From Streptosporangiaceae bacterium (GTDB lineage: Bacteria > Actinomycetota > Actinomycetes > Streptosporangiales > Streptosporangiaceae): DNA of 36,484 nucleotides. The stretch lies in assembly GCA_030041135.1 (NCBI GenBank), contig JASHOL010000263.1, positions 1 through 36,484 of the forward strand, in the 5' to 3' direction. Below, piece after piece: positions 15,825 through 22,549 of this stretch. The notes beneath the pieces are model-generated. The model was not told where the DNA came from and made no database searches. It worked only from the letters and a program-made list of their open reading frames with translations. Made by a program: the position numbers and the translations under genes. How positions within the stretch are numbered: position 1 is the first letter of the stretch; each line of letters begins with the position of its first letter.

Positions 15825-16916
15825 ATGCGCATCGTCTGCGTCGCCGGCGCCCGGCCAAACTACATGAAGGTCAAGCCGGTCATGGACGCGCTTGAGGACC
15901 GGGGCGCCGACGTCATCCTCGTGCACACGGGCCAGCATTATGACGCCGCCATGAACGACGTGTTCTTCGCCGAACTCGGCATCCGCGAGCCCGATCACTA
16001 CCTGCGGGCGGGCTCGGGCAGCCACGCGGCTCAGACCGCCGCGGTGATGACTGCCTTCGAGCCACTCGTGGCTGACCTCAGGCCGCATGTCGTGGTTGTG
16101 GTCGGCGACGTGAACTCCACGATGGCGTGCGCCCTGGTGACAGCCAAGAGCGAGTCGCTGCTCGCGCATGTGGAGGCGGGCCTGCGGAGCAGAGACTGGT
16201 CGATGCCAGAAGAAGTGAACAGGGTGGTAACCGACCGAGTCAGCAACTGCCTGCTCGCCTCCTCGCCGGACGCGGTCGCGAACCTGCTGGCCGAAGGGCA
16301 CGGCGCCGACCAGGTCAGGCTCGTCGGGAACGTCATGGTCGATACGCTGCTGGCCAACCTCGACCGGGCGCTGGCGCGCGATACGCTCTCGGGCCTGGGG
16401 CTCACGGCTGGCCAGTACGGCGTGGTCACGCTCCACCGGCCGGCGAATGTCGACGACCCCGCTACCTTCGCCGAGCTGCTGATCGGACTCGACAAGATCG
16501 CGCAACTCTGCCCGCTCGTGCTCCCGGCTCACCCGCGCGCGGCGCCGCAGTTGCGTGCGGCCGGCCTGTCGCCGCGGGTCACGATCATTCCGCCAGCGGG
16601 GTACCTGGATTTCGTGGCTCTCCAGGCTGGCGCGGCGCTGGTGCTGACTGACTCCGGCGGCGTCCAGGAGGAGACCACGATCCTGGGCACGCCGTGCCTG
16701 ACCATGCGCGACAACACCGAGCGTCCGATCACCATCACCGAGGGCACGAACCGTTTGGTCGGCCGTGACCCGGCGAAGATGCTCGCCGAGGCGATCAGCG
16801 TGCTCGAGTCGCCGCCACCGCGCCGGGCGCCGGCCCTGTGGGACGGCAAGGCCGCGGGCCGAATTGCCGATGCCATCCTGGCCGGGAGCCCTGACCGCAC
16901 CCCGACGACGACATGA
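15825..16916 (+). CDS. Non-hydrolysing UDP-N-acetylglucosamine 2-epimerase (WecB/WbpI-like)
   Basis: The family inverts C2 of UDP-GlcNAc or its uronic or diamino derivatives, giving manno-configured sugars. The 363-residue protein has GARPNYMKVKP, HTGQHYD, GDVNST, HVEAGLRS, PEEVNR, GNVMVDTL, HRPANVD and TDSGGVQEE, covering the usual active site. TERPITITEGTN is the C-terminal variant. Length is normal. Placed next to a WbpA-type dehydrogenase, and with WbpB- and WbpE-like proteins nearby, it may act as WbpI on UDP-GlcNAc3NAcA rather than on UDP-GlcNAc. Sequence alone cannot settle this. The stop overlaps an ATG of a 47-codon small ORF. Confidence 0.92.
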   Translation: MRIVCVAGARPNYMKVKPVMDALEDRGADVILVHTGQHYDAAMNDVFFAELGIREPDHYLRAGSGSHAAQTAAVMTAFEPLVADLRPHVVVVVGDVNSTMACALVTAKSESLLAHVEAGLRSRDWSMPEEVNRVVTDRVSNCLLASSPDAVANLLAEGHGADQVRLVGNVMVDTLLANLDRALARDTLSGLGLTAGQYGVVTLHRPANVDDPATFAELLIGLDKIAQLCPLVLPAHPRAAPQLRAAGLSPRVTIIPPAGYLDFVALQAGAALVLTDSGGVQEETTILGTPCLTMRDNTERPITITEGTNRLVGRDPAKMLAEAISVLESPPPRRAPALWDGKAAGRIADAILAGSPDRTPTTT

Positions 16917-17056
16917 CCCGTTTCCTTTCCGGCGCCAACAAGATCGCCGTCGCGCGTTACCAGCCAGACGGCACATGCATCGCCGACGCCGGCGCAATCC
17001 CCGGGCAGGCGAAGAGCGCGAAGACCGGCTCTCTCTCTTCCGGCCCGCTTATCTGA
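16913..17056 (+). CDS. Small ORF of 47 codons between the 2-epimerase and the carbamoyltransferase-like gene
   Basis: The ATG overlaps the 2-epimerase stop in an ATGA, and the frame ends 18 bases before the next gene. The predicted peptide is hydrophilic and begins MTRFLSGANKIAVARYQPDG, with no recognisable domain, signal or membrane segment. The coupling geometry is the same as for other genes here, which supports translation. It could equally be the remnant of a longer gene or a chance frame. The region also carries the GAGGAG ribosome-binding sequence for the downstream gene. Confidence 0.35.
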   Translation: MTRFLSGANKIAVARYQPDGTCIADAGAIPGQAKSAKTGSLSSGPLI

Positions 17057-17074
17057 CCGAGCGAGGAGCACCTA

Positions 17075-18070
17075 ATGGACCTGCGCGGGCGCAACCTACT
17101 GCGCGTGACCGACCTAACTCGGGATGAGTTCCTGCATCTCGTGGATGTCGCGGCGCTCCTTCGCGAGGAAAAGCGAGCCGGCCACCGACAAAATCGACTT
17201 TCTGGGCTGAACGTCGCACTCATCTTTGAGAAGTCTTCTACCCGCACCCGTTCAGCGTTCGAGGTTGCCGCGCACGACGAGGGCGCGCACGTCACTTACC
17301 TGGGCCCCGGCGATGCTCATCTTGGCCGGAAGGAGTCGATCAGGGACACGGCACGGGTCCTTGGCCGCATGTTCGATGGGATCGAATACCGCGGATCGTC
17401 GCAGGATGCCGTCGAGATCCTCGGTGCTAATGCCGGCGTGCCGGTATGGAACGGCCTTACTGATGCATGGCATCCGACCCAGATGCTCGCCGATGTGCTG
17501 ACGATGCGCGATCACTCAAGCAAGCCGCTCGGGCAGGTCTCCTGCTGCTACCTCGGGGATGGTGCCGATGCCAGCTCACTGCTCGTCACCGCGGCACTAC
17601 TCGGTTTTGACTTGCGGATCTGCGCTCCAGGCACGCTGCCGCCGTCGCCAGGAGTTGAGGCCATGGCGCAGACCCTCGCGGGCAGGTCAGGCGCAAGGCT
17701 GACCGTGACCACTGACATTGCCATCGCGGCGGCTGGTGCCGACTTTGTCTACACCGACATCTGGCTGAGGACGACCGCGCCGCCTGAGGTATGGGACGAG
17801 CGGGTCAGCCAGCTTCGTTCCTATACGGTGAACGCCGATGTGATGTGCGCTACCGGGAACCGGAACGTGAAATTCATGCACCCTCTGCCATCACTGCATG
17901 ATACGCAGACTGATATCGGCCGCCAGATTTACCAGCGATACGGACTAGACGCATTGGAAGTAACCAATGATGTCTTTGAGTCCTCCGCATCCGTGGTGTT
18001 CGACCAGGCCGAAAATAGACTGCACACGATTAAGGCCGTCATGGTGGAGACCCTTAGACGGCAGCCGTGA
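17075..18070 (+). CDS. Ornithine carbamoyltransferase-like enzyme with altered amine-substrate site
   Basis: The 331-residue protein aligns along its whole length with ornithine carbamoyltransferases. All carbamoyl-phosphate elements are present: SSTRTR around 54-59, Arg106 in EYRG, HPTQ at 133-136 and Arg315 in AENRLHTIK. The ornithine-binding elements are not. The usual GDxRNNMGNS loop reads GDGADASS (161-168), DVWVSMG reads DIWLRTT (228-234), and HCLP reads HPLP (269-272). It should still make a carbamoylated amine, but probably not citrulline. Context is a polysaccharide locus without other arginine genes, so an amino sugar is a possible acceptor (inference). The start has GAGGAG seven bases upstream. 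Third positions look less GC-biased than in neighbours, hinting at separate origin. Confidence 0.85.
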   Translation: MDLRGRNLLRVTDLTRDEFLHLVDVAALLREEKRAGHRQNRLSGLNVALIFEKSSTRTRSAFEVAAHDEGAHVTYLGPGDAHLGRKESIRDTARVLGRMFDGIEYRGSSQDAVEILGANAGVPVWNGLTDAWHPTQMLADVLTMRDHSSKPLGQVSCCYLGDGADASSLLVTAALLGFDLRICAPGTLPPSPGVEAMAQTLAGRSGARLTVTTDIAIAAAGADFVYTDIWLRTTAPPEVWDERVSQLRSYTVNADVMCATGNRNVKFMHPLPSLHDTQTDIGRQIYQRYGLDALEVTNDVFESSASVVFDQAENRLHTIKAVMVETLRRQP

Positions 18071-18103
18071 AACCGCGACCAGCCCAGCCGCGCTCGAGCA
18101 GGC

Positions 18104-19156
18104 TCATCTGCTGACCAGGTCGGCGGCCACGGCGATCTTGGCGCCGTCGTGCTCCGCGCTCTCGGTCGCTGCCTCCAGCAGGGCCAGGACCCGCAGCGCC
18201 GCCCGCGCGTCGGTCAACGGCAACCGCTGCTCGGTTATGGCACCTGCGAACTCCGCCATGACCGCCATCAGCGCCTCGCGCTCAGGCAGGGCAGGCACCA
18301 GGACGTCGCCGACGCGGTAGGAGATCAAGGCCTGCCGACGCGCATCTGGCGCCAGTGAGCTCGCGGACAGCCGATCAACTCCGCGGTCGTGGACCGACAG
18401 GCGCGCGGCCGGGTTGACGTCGTCCCAGACGATGGTCCGGCGCGTACCGCCGAACACGGTCGTCCGGATCTTCGTCGGGCTCAGCCAGTTGACGTGAATG
18501 TGGGCGAGCGCGCCGGTCGACAGCCACACCGAGAGGTACGCCAGGCAGGCCCGGCCGGCACCGATCGGATCGGCGGTATGAGCCGAAACCGCCACCGGCA
18601 CCACGTCCTCCGGCAGCACGAAGTCCAGAATCGACAGGTCGTGGGGCGCAAGGTCCCACAGGACGTCGACGTCGGGCTGCACCAGGCCGAGATTGATGCG
18701 AACCGAGTCAACGAACTGGATCTCGCCGATGTCCCCGCCCCTGACCAGCTCGCGAATCCGCCGGACCGCCGGTGTATAGCAGTACGTGTGATCGCACATG
18801 AGGACACGGCCGTTGGACTCGGCGATCTCGGCCAGTTTCCGGCCCTCGGCGACCGAGTCGGTCAGCGGCTTTTCGACGAGCACGTGCTTGCCCGCTTCCA
18901 GCGCGGCGCGGACAAGTTCTGAGTGCGTACCTGCGGGCGTGGCGATCGCCACGCCCTCAACCAGCGGGTCGTCGAGCACTTCCTCGAACGAGTCAGTCAG
19001 CTGCACCGCGGCATAGGGGCCGAGCGCGGTCCTGGCCCGGTCAGAATCGAGATCGCAAGCCCAGCGGAGCCGGAGCGCAGGGGTCGACATAACCGTGCGC
19101 AGGAGGTTAGGTCCCCAGTAGCCAATGCCGATCACACCGATACCGATAGGCGACAC
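18104..19156 (-). CDS. Gfo/Idh/MocA oxidoreductase (WbpB/WlbA-like)
   Basis: The family oxidises or reduces sugar hydroxyls with NAD(P). WbpB/WlbA members oxidise C3 of UDP-GlcNAcA before transamination. The protein starts with GIGVIGIGYWGPN (Rossmann), has ATPAGTH, the VEKPL motif with the conserved Lys, and WDLAPHDLSIL containing the probable catalytic His. The C-terminal half is the mixed alpha/beta domain. I chose a GTG with GGAG six bases upstream (350 residues); a GTG at 19198 would add 14 residues with no ribosome-binding sequence. It converges on the carbamoyltransferase-like gene with a 33-base gap and diverges from the acyltransferase gene. A WbpE-like aminotransferase domain is encoded at 22550-23716. 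Confidence 0.85.
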   Translation of the reverse strand: MSPIGIGVIGIGYWGPNLLRTVMSTPALRLRWACDLDSDRARTALGPYAAVQLTDSFEEVLDDPLVEGVAIATPAGTHSELVRAALEAGKHVLVEKPLTDSVAEGRKLAEIAESNGRVLMCDHTYCYTPAVRRIRELVRGGDIGEIQFVDSVRINLGLVQPDVDVLWDLAPHDLSILDFVLPEDVVPVAVSAHTADPIGAGRACLAYLSVWLSTGALAHIHVNWLSPTKIRTTVFGGTRRTIVWDDVNPAARLSVHDRGVDRLSASSLAPDARRQALISYRVGDVLVPALPEREALMAVMAEFAGAITEQRLPLTDARAALRVLALLEAATESAEHDGAKIAVAADLVSR

Positions 19157-19271
19157 GCGCTGCTCCACGTCATCTGTCTCGGAATATCCAGGCCACACGC
19201 CATGCAGATGTCACGCGCAGGTGGTCACGGCAAAGCCCGCACAGAGCATCTAGCCGACTATAGATAGACGC

Positions 19272-19302
19272 TTACTAAACGGCATTGGTTGGCAGTTAGT
19301 AA
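19272..19302. repeat. Inverted repeat TTACTAA-N17-TTAGTAA
   Basis: Perfect seven-base arms are separated by 17 bases in the AT-rich space between the divergent oxidoreductase and acyltransferase genes, directly upstream of a predicted plus-strand promoter. It may be a pair of regulator half-sites serving both promoters. Confidence 0.35.
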
Positions 19303-19304
19303 CA

Positions 19305-19333
19305 TTGATATATGCTCACTCACCATGTATAGC
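19305..19333 (+). promoter_or_regulatory. Predicted sigma-70-type promoter for the acyltransferase gene
   Basis: TTGATA is followed by a 17-base spacer and TATAGC. This fits the consensus well and faces the acyltransferase gene, leaving a leader of about 120 bases. It lies in the most AT-rich part of the divergent region. Confidence 0.5.
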
Positions 19334-19457
19334 TGGCCGACGGAGCGGCCCGGTTAATATCTGGGCCTCGGCCGGTACCCGCGGCGCCGCCGGGCCGGCG
19401 ATTAGCGTGGCGCCGGGCTTTGAGTCCAGCGATTACGGTAGATAAGGGAGCATCGAA

Positions 19458-20450
19458 CTGACTTACCATCTTCTTCCCTTCGATCCGACGCTGGCGCCCG
19501 CCTGGGACGAGCTGATCAGCCGGTCCTGCAACGGGACGATGCTGCATACGCGCCGCTTCATCGACTACCACGGCGACCGGTTCACCGATCGCTCGATGGT
19601 GGTTGTCAACGACGGCGGGCACATGGCCGGCGTCTTCCCGGCGGCCGAAGATCCGGCCGCGCGTCAGACTCTGACCAGTCACCCCGGACTCAGTTATGGT
19701 GGCCTCGTCCACGATGGCTCCCTCCGCGGCGACTCCATGATCACGACGGTCAGCGCCCTCGCCGCGCGCTACCTCGACCTCGGGTTCACGACCCTCAGGT
19801 ACAAGTCGATCCCCGCGATCTACCACGCCGAGCCGGCGGACGACGACACTTACGCTCTCTTCCGCCTGGGGGCTGTCCTGTACCGTCGCGACCTGTCTGC
19901 CACCGTCGACCTGGCGAATCGGGGCAAGGTTAGCCAACGGCGACGGCGCTCCCGGCTCAAGGCCGAGCGAGCGGGCGTCAAGCTCCGCGACAGCTGGGCG
20001 GATGCAGGCGAATACTGGCAGATCCTGACGTCCAACCTTGACCGCCGCCATGGCGTGGCGCCCGTGCATTCACTGGCCGAGATTGAGCTGCTGCACAGCC
20101 GCTTTCCCGATGAAATCATGCTGATTACCGCCGAGCATCAGGGCAATCTGATCGGCGGCGCTGTCTTCTTCAGATCGCGATGCGTGCTGCATATGCAATA
20201 TTCGGCAACCACCGAGGCTGGCAGAGAACTGTCGGCCACCGACATGGTCATGGAGCGCGGGATCGGCCTGGCCGTCGAGCGCGGACTCCGGTATTTCGAC
20301 TTCGGGGTCAGCATGCTTTCCGGCGACCGGGGGCTCGATGACCAGCTTTACGAATTCAAGATCGCGTTCGGAGCCGGCGGGCTGGTTCAGGACTATTACG
20401 AACTCGACCTGCGACTGGCGTCTGACCGGGCCGGGGACGCCGGGCACTGA
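19458..20450 (+). CDS. FemAB/GNAT-like acyltransferase with apparent CTG start
   Basis: The protein resembles the GNAT/FemAB-like acyltransferases found in polysaccharide loci, which add acyl or aminoacyl groups to amino sugars or peptides. The conserved entry segment NGTMLHTRRFIDYHGDRF and the C-terminal YFDFGVS, then YEFKIAFGA and DYYELDL, are clear. The first ATG in frame lies inside the entry segment and would delete it. Upstream of it the frame contains no ATG, GTG or TTG before a stop codon at 19443. A CTG preceded by AAGGGAG at seven bases fits best, giving 330 residues. Its position opposite WbpB-like and near WbpE-like genes suggests it could acylate the 3-amino sugar. It ends five bases from a convergent gene. 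Confidence 0.75.
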   Translation: MTYHLLPFDPTLAPAWDELISRSCNGTMLHTRRFIDYHGDRFTDRSMVVVNDGGHMAGVFPAAEDPAARQTLTSHPGLSYGGLVHDGSLRGDSMITTVSALAARYLDLGFTTLRYKSIPAIYHAEPADDDTYALFRLGAVLYRRDLSATVDLANRGKVSQRRRRSRLKAERAGVKLRDSWADAGEYWQILTSNLDRRHGVAPVHSLAEIELLHSRFPDEIMLITAEHQGNLIGGAVFFRSRCVLHMQYSATTEAGRELSATDMVMERGIGLAVERGLRYFDFGVSMLSGDRGLDDQLYEFKIAFGAGGLVQDYYELDLRLASDRAGDAGH

Positions 20451-20455
20451 TGTGC

Positions 20456-21520
20456 CTACGGCTCGACTTCTTGGCCCGGCGTGGATCCGGCCGCCCAGAC
20501 GTTGCCGGCCCAGAGGTTCCCTCGGCCTTCGTCCCAGTAGCCACCAGCGACGGGCCCGTAGATGCCGCCGCCCGACCAGTACATCGTCGAGAACACGTTG
20601 TCCTCGACGATGATGCCGCTGGTCCCTGACGGGCCACCGGGGTAGATCGCGTACGCACCCCCCGCCATGAAGTTGTCCTTGACCACGTCGTCGGATGGCG
20701 GCCCGGTGTCGGCGTAAAGCCCCACGCTGGCAGAGGCGCCCAGATTGGCGGGCAATTGATTGAGAAGCGTATTGTGCTCAATCGTGAGCCCAGAACCGCC
20801 GCCCGAGATTATGTCATCGGTGTGCTCATAGTCTGAGGCCCCCTGCGGCACGAATGCCTGAAGGTCGTGGACATAGTCGTCGTGGATATAGCCGGAGTCC
20901 ATCGACAGCCCCTCGCCGACCTCGGAAATATTCGTCCACCCGACTTCGACGCTTCCTCCTGACGACGAGACTCCGTAGTCCTCCCCGCCGTTATCGATAC
21001 CGCGCCCCCGCACGCCGATGATGGTGTCGTGGAGCACCCTGAGACCGCTATAGCCGTGCCGGAGGTTGATGCCCCACCAGTTCGTGGTCGTGATCCGCGA
21101 GTTCTCGATGGTGACGTTGTTGGCCCAGACGTCGAAGCTGCCGGTCAGGTCTACGCCGTCGATGACAGTTCCGTTGGCATGGATCTCCGTGACGTAGCGG
21201 TTGCCGTCCCCCGTCGGCGCCGGCGATGTCACTGGCTTGAGCGCGGCCCCGGCCGGGACGCCGGTGTCGGCGCAATCGGGCCAGCTCCGGCTGCCCGCCG
21301 TGAAGTCTGGTCCGCGGCAGGCAGCGCCCGCGTTTCCCGGCGAGTCTGAGTGCGGCGCGACGACCCGGCCGCCGTGGCTGGCCGTGGCGGGCGTCTTCTC
21401 CGCGATGACGGCCGCGATGACGGCCCCAACGACGGCCAGGATCAGGACGGCAGCCCCGGCCAGCACGACTTTCTGCCGCCCGCCGCGCCGGCTCCGCGCC
21501 CGGCGGGTGATCCTAGGCAT
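20456..21520 (-). CDS. Membrane-anchored parallel beta-helix protein
   Basis: The 354-residue protein has a very basic start (RITRRARSRRGGRQK), one hydrophobic helix at about residues 19-43 and an extracytoplasmic domain. That domain contains repeated short strand motifs such as NNVTIENSRI, LRVLHDTII and LTIEHNTLL, the pattern of right-handed parallel beta-helices (pectate-lyase or PL-6-like). Such proteins bind, cleave or epimerise acidic polysaccharides outside the cell; catalytic residues cannot be assigned here. The ATG chosen has AAGAGG five bases upstream; an ATG 12 codons earlier lacks one. It is last in the minus-strand run after the GT2 gene (45-base gap) and ends only five bases from the convergent acyltransferase gene. 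Confidence 0.8.
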   Translation of the reverse strand: MPRITRRARSRRGGRQKVVLAGAAVLILAVVGAVIAAVIAEKTPATASHGGRVVAPHSDSPGNAGAACRGPDFTAGSRSWPDCADTGVPAGAALKPVTSPAPTGDGNRYVTEIHANGTVIDGVDLTGSFDVWANNVTIENSRITTTNWWGINLRHGYSGLRVLHDTIIGVRGRGIDNGGEDYGVSSSGGSVEVGWTNISEVGEGLSMDSGYIHDDYVHDLQAFVPQGASDYEHTDDIISGGGSGLTIEHNTLLNQLPANLGASASVGLYADTGPPSDDVVKDNFMAGGAYAIYPGGPSGTSGIIVEDNVFSTMYWSGGGIYGPVAGGYWDEGRGNLWAGNVWAAGSTPGQEVEP

Positions 21521-21565
21521 GTGAGCCTCTTGCTGACAGCCGGGCTGGTTCGGCAAGCTGTCCGG

Positions 21566-22540
21566 TCATGAGGGCAGCAGGCTGCTGGAGCAGCCGAGTT
21601 CCGCCGGCCTGCGCCCCGGCCGCAGCAAGCAGACGACCGCATGCCACGACTCCGCGTGCCCGCGCGCGAGCCAGCTGAGTTCGCTCGCGACCGACAGGCA
21701 GAAATAGCACAGGCCAGGCACGAAGCGATGACGGCGGCGGTACAAGCGCACGCGGTTGACCACCATCATCGCGTGGATGACCTTGCTCGTGCCCGACTGC
21801 CCGCCCAGGTGCGTGACGCCGGCCTCTGGCACGTAGCGAGTGCGCCAGCCCCGGCTCCGAGCCTCCAGGCAGAGCTGAGTTTCCTCGGAGTACAGGAAGA
21901 AGCTTTCGTCCCAGCCGCCCAGTGCCCGGTGGCACTCGCGCGACACCAGCAGGACCGCGCCGGTAGCCCAGTCGGCGTCGCATCCGGACGAGTACACCGA
22001 CGGGTTCGTGACCTTCTCGGTCAGCAGCGGGATGCCGGTCCAGTTCAGGCCGGCCGCCCGCAACATCGTGGGCTCGCGGCGAAGCGAGTAGAACAGCGAG
22101 CCGTCTGCCGACCGCATCTGCGGGGCGGCGATGCCCACGCCAGGGAGCCGCAGTGCGGCCAGCAACGGCGGAATTGACCCCGGATCGAGTATGACATCCG
22201 GATTGAGAACCAAGATCGCTTCGGCTGGCTCGGCGTGCCGCACTCCGATGTTGATCCCGCCCGCGTAGCCCACATTGCGGGAGGCGACGACCTTACCCTC
22301 GCCCCTGGAGGCCAGCAGGTCCAGTGTCTCATCGGTTGAGCCGCTGTCCACGATCACGACATCGGCGCTCACCCCGGCCAGTGCGGCCGGAATCGAGTCA
22401 AGCAGCTGGCCGACAACGTGCGCGCTGTTATGGGTGACCACGATGACGGCCACGTCGCACGTCCCGGCCGCACGCTCACGCCGCGGCACCTCTGCGTTCG
22501 GCATGGTTAGCGACGACGAAGCCGGATGAGTGTCGGACAT
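21566..22540 (-). CDS. GT2 glycosyltransferase, WbbL/rhamnosyltransferase-like
   Basis: The 324-residue protein contains VIVVTHNSA, VDSGSTDETL, SRNVGYAGGINIG, LNPDVIL and GWDESFFLYSEETQLCLEARSRGW. This is the standard pattern for GT2 enzymes of the WbbL/RfbF group, many of which use dTDP-rhamnose. The rfbBD genes are in the same locus, so rhamnose is a plausible donor but unproved. The ATG is nine bases after the stop of the polymerase-aminotransferase gene, with GGAG four bases upstream that overlaps the end of that gene, so the two are probably cotranslated. It acts on the cytoplasmic face on lipid-linked repeat units. Length is normal. Confidence 0.88.
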   Translation of the reverse strand: MSDTHPASSSLTMPNAEVPRRERAAGTCDVAVIVVTHNSAHVVGQLLDSIPAALAGVSADVVIVDSGSTDETLDLLASRGEGKVVASRNVGYAGGINIGVRHAEPAEAILVLNPDVILDPGSIPPLLAALRLPGVGIAAPQMRSADGSLFYSLRREPTMLRAAGLNWTGIPLLTEKVTNPSVYSSGCDADWATGAVLLVSRECHRALGGWDESFFLYSEETQLCLEARSRGWRTRYVPEAGVTHLGGQSGTSKVIHAMMVVNRVRLYRRRHRFVPGLCYFCLSVASELSWLARGHAESWHAVVCLLRPGRRPAELGCSSSLLPS

Positions 22541-22549
22541 GACGCTCCG

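Noticed and set aside
17075-18070. Housekeeping argF (ornithine carbamoyltransferase)
   Set aside because: Overall similarity is high, but every ornithine-contacting motif is changed and no arginine genes are adjacent, so the plain label would mislead.
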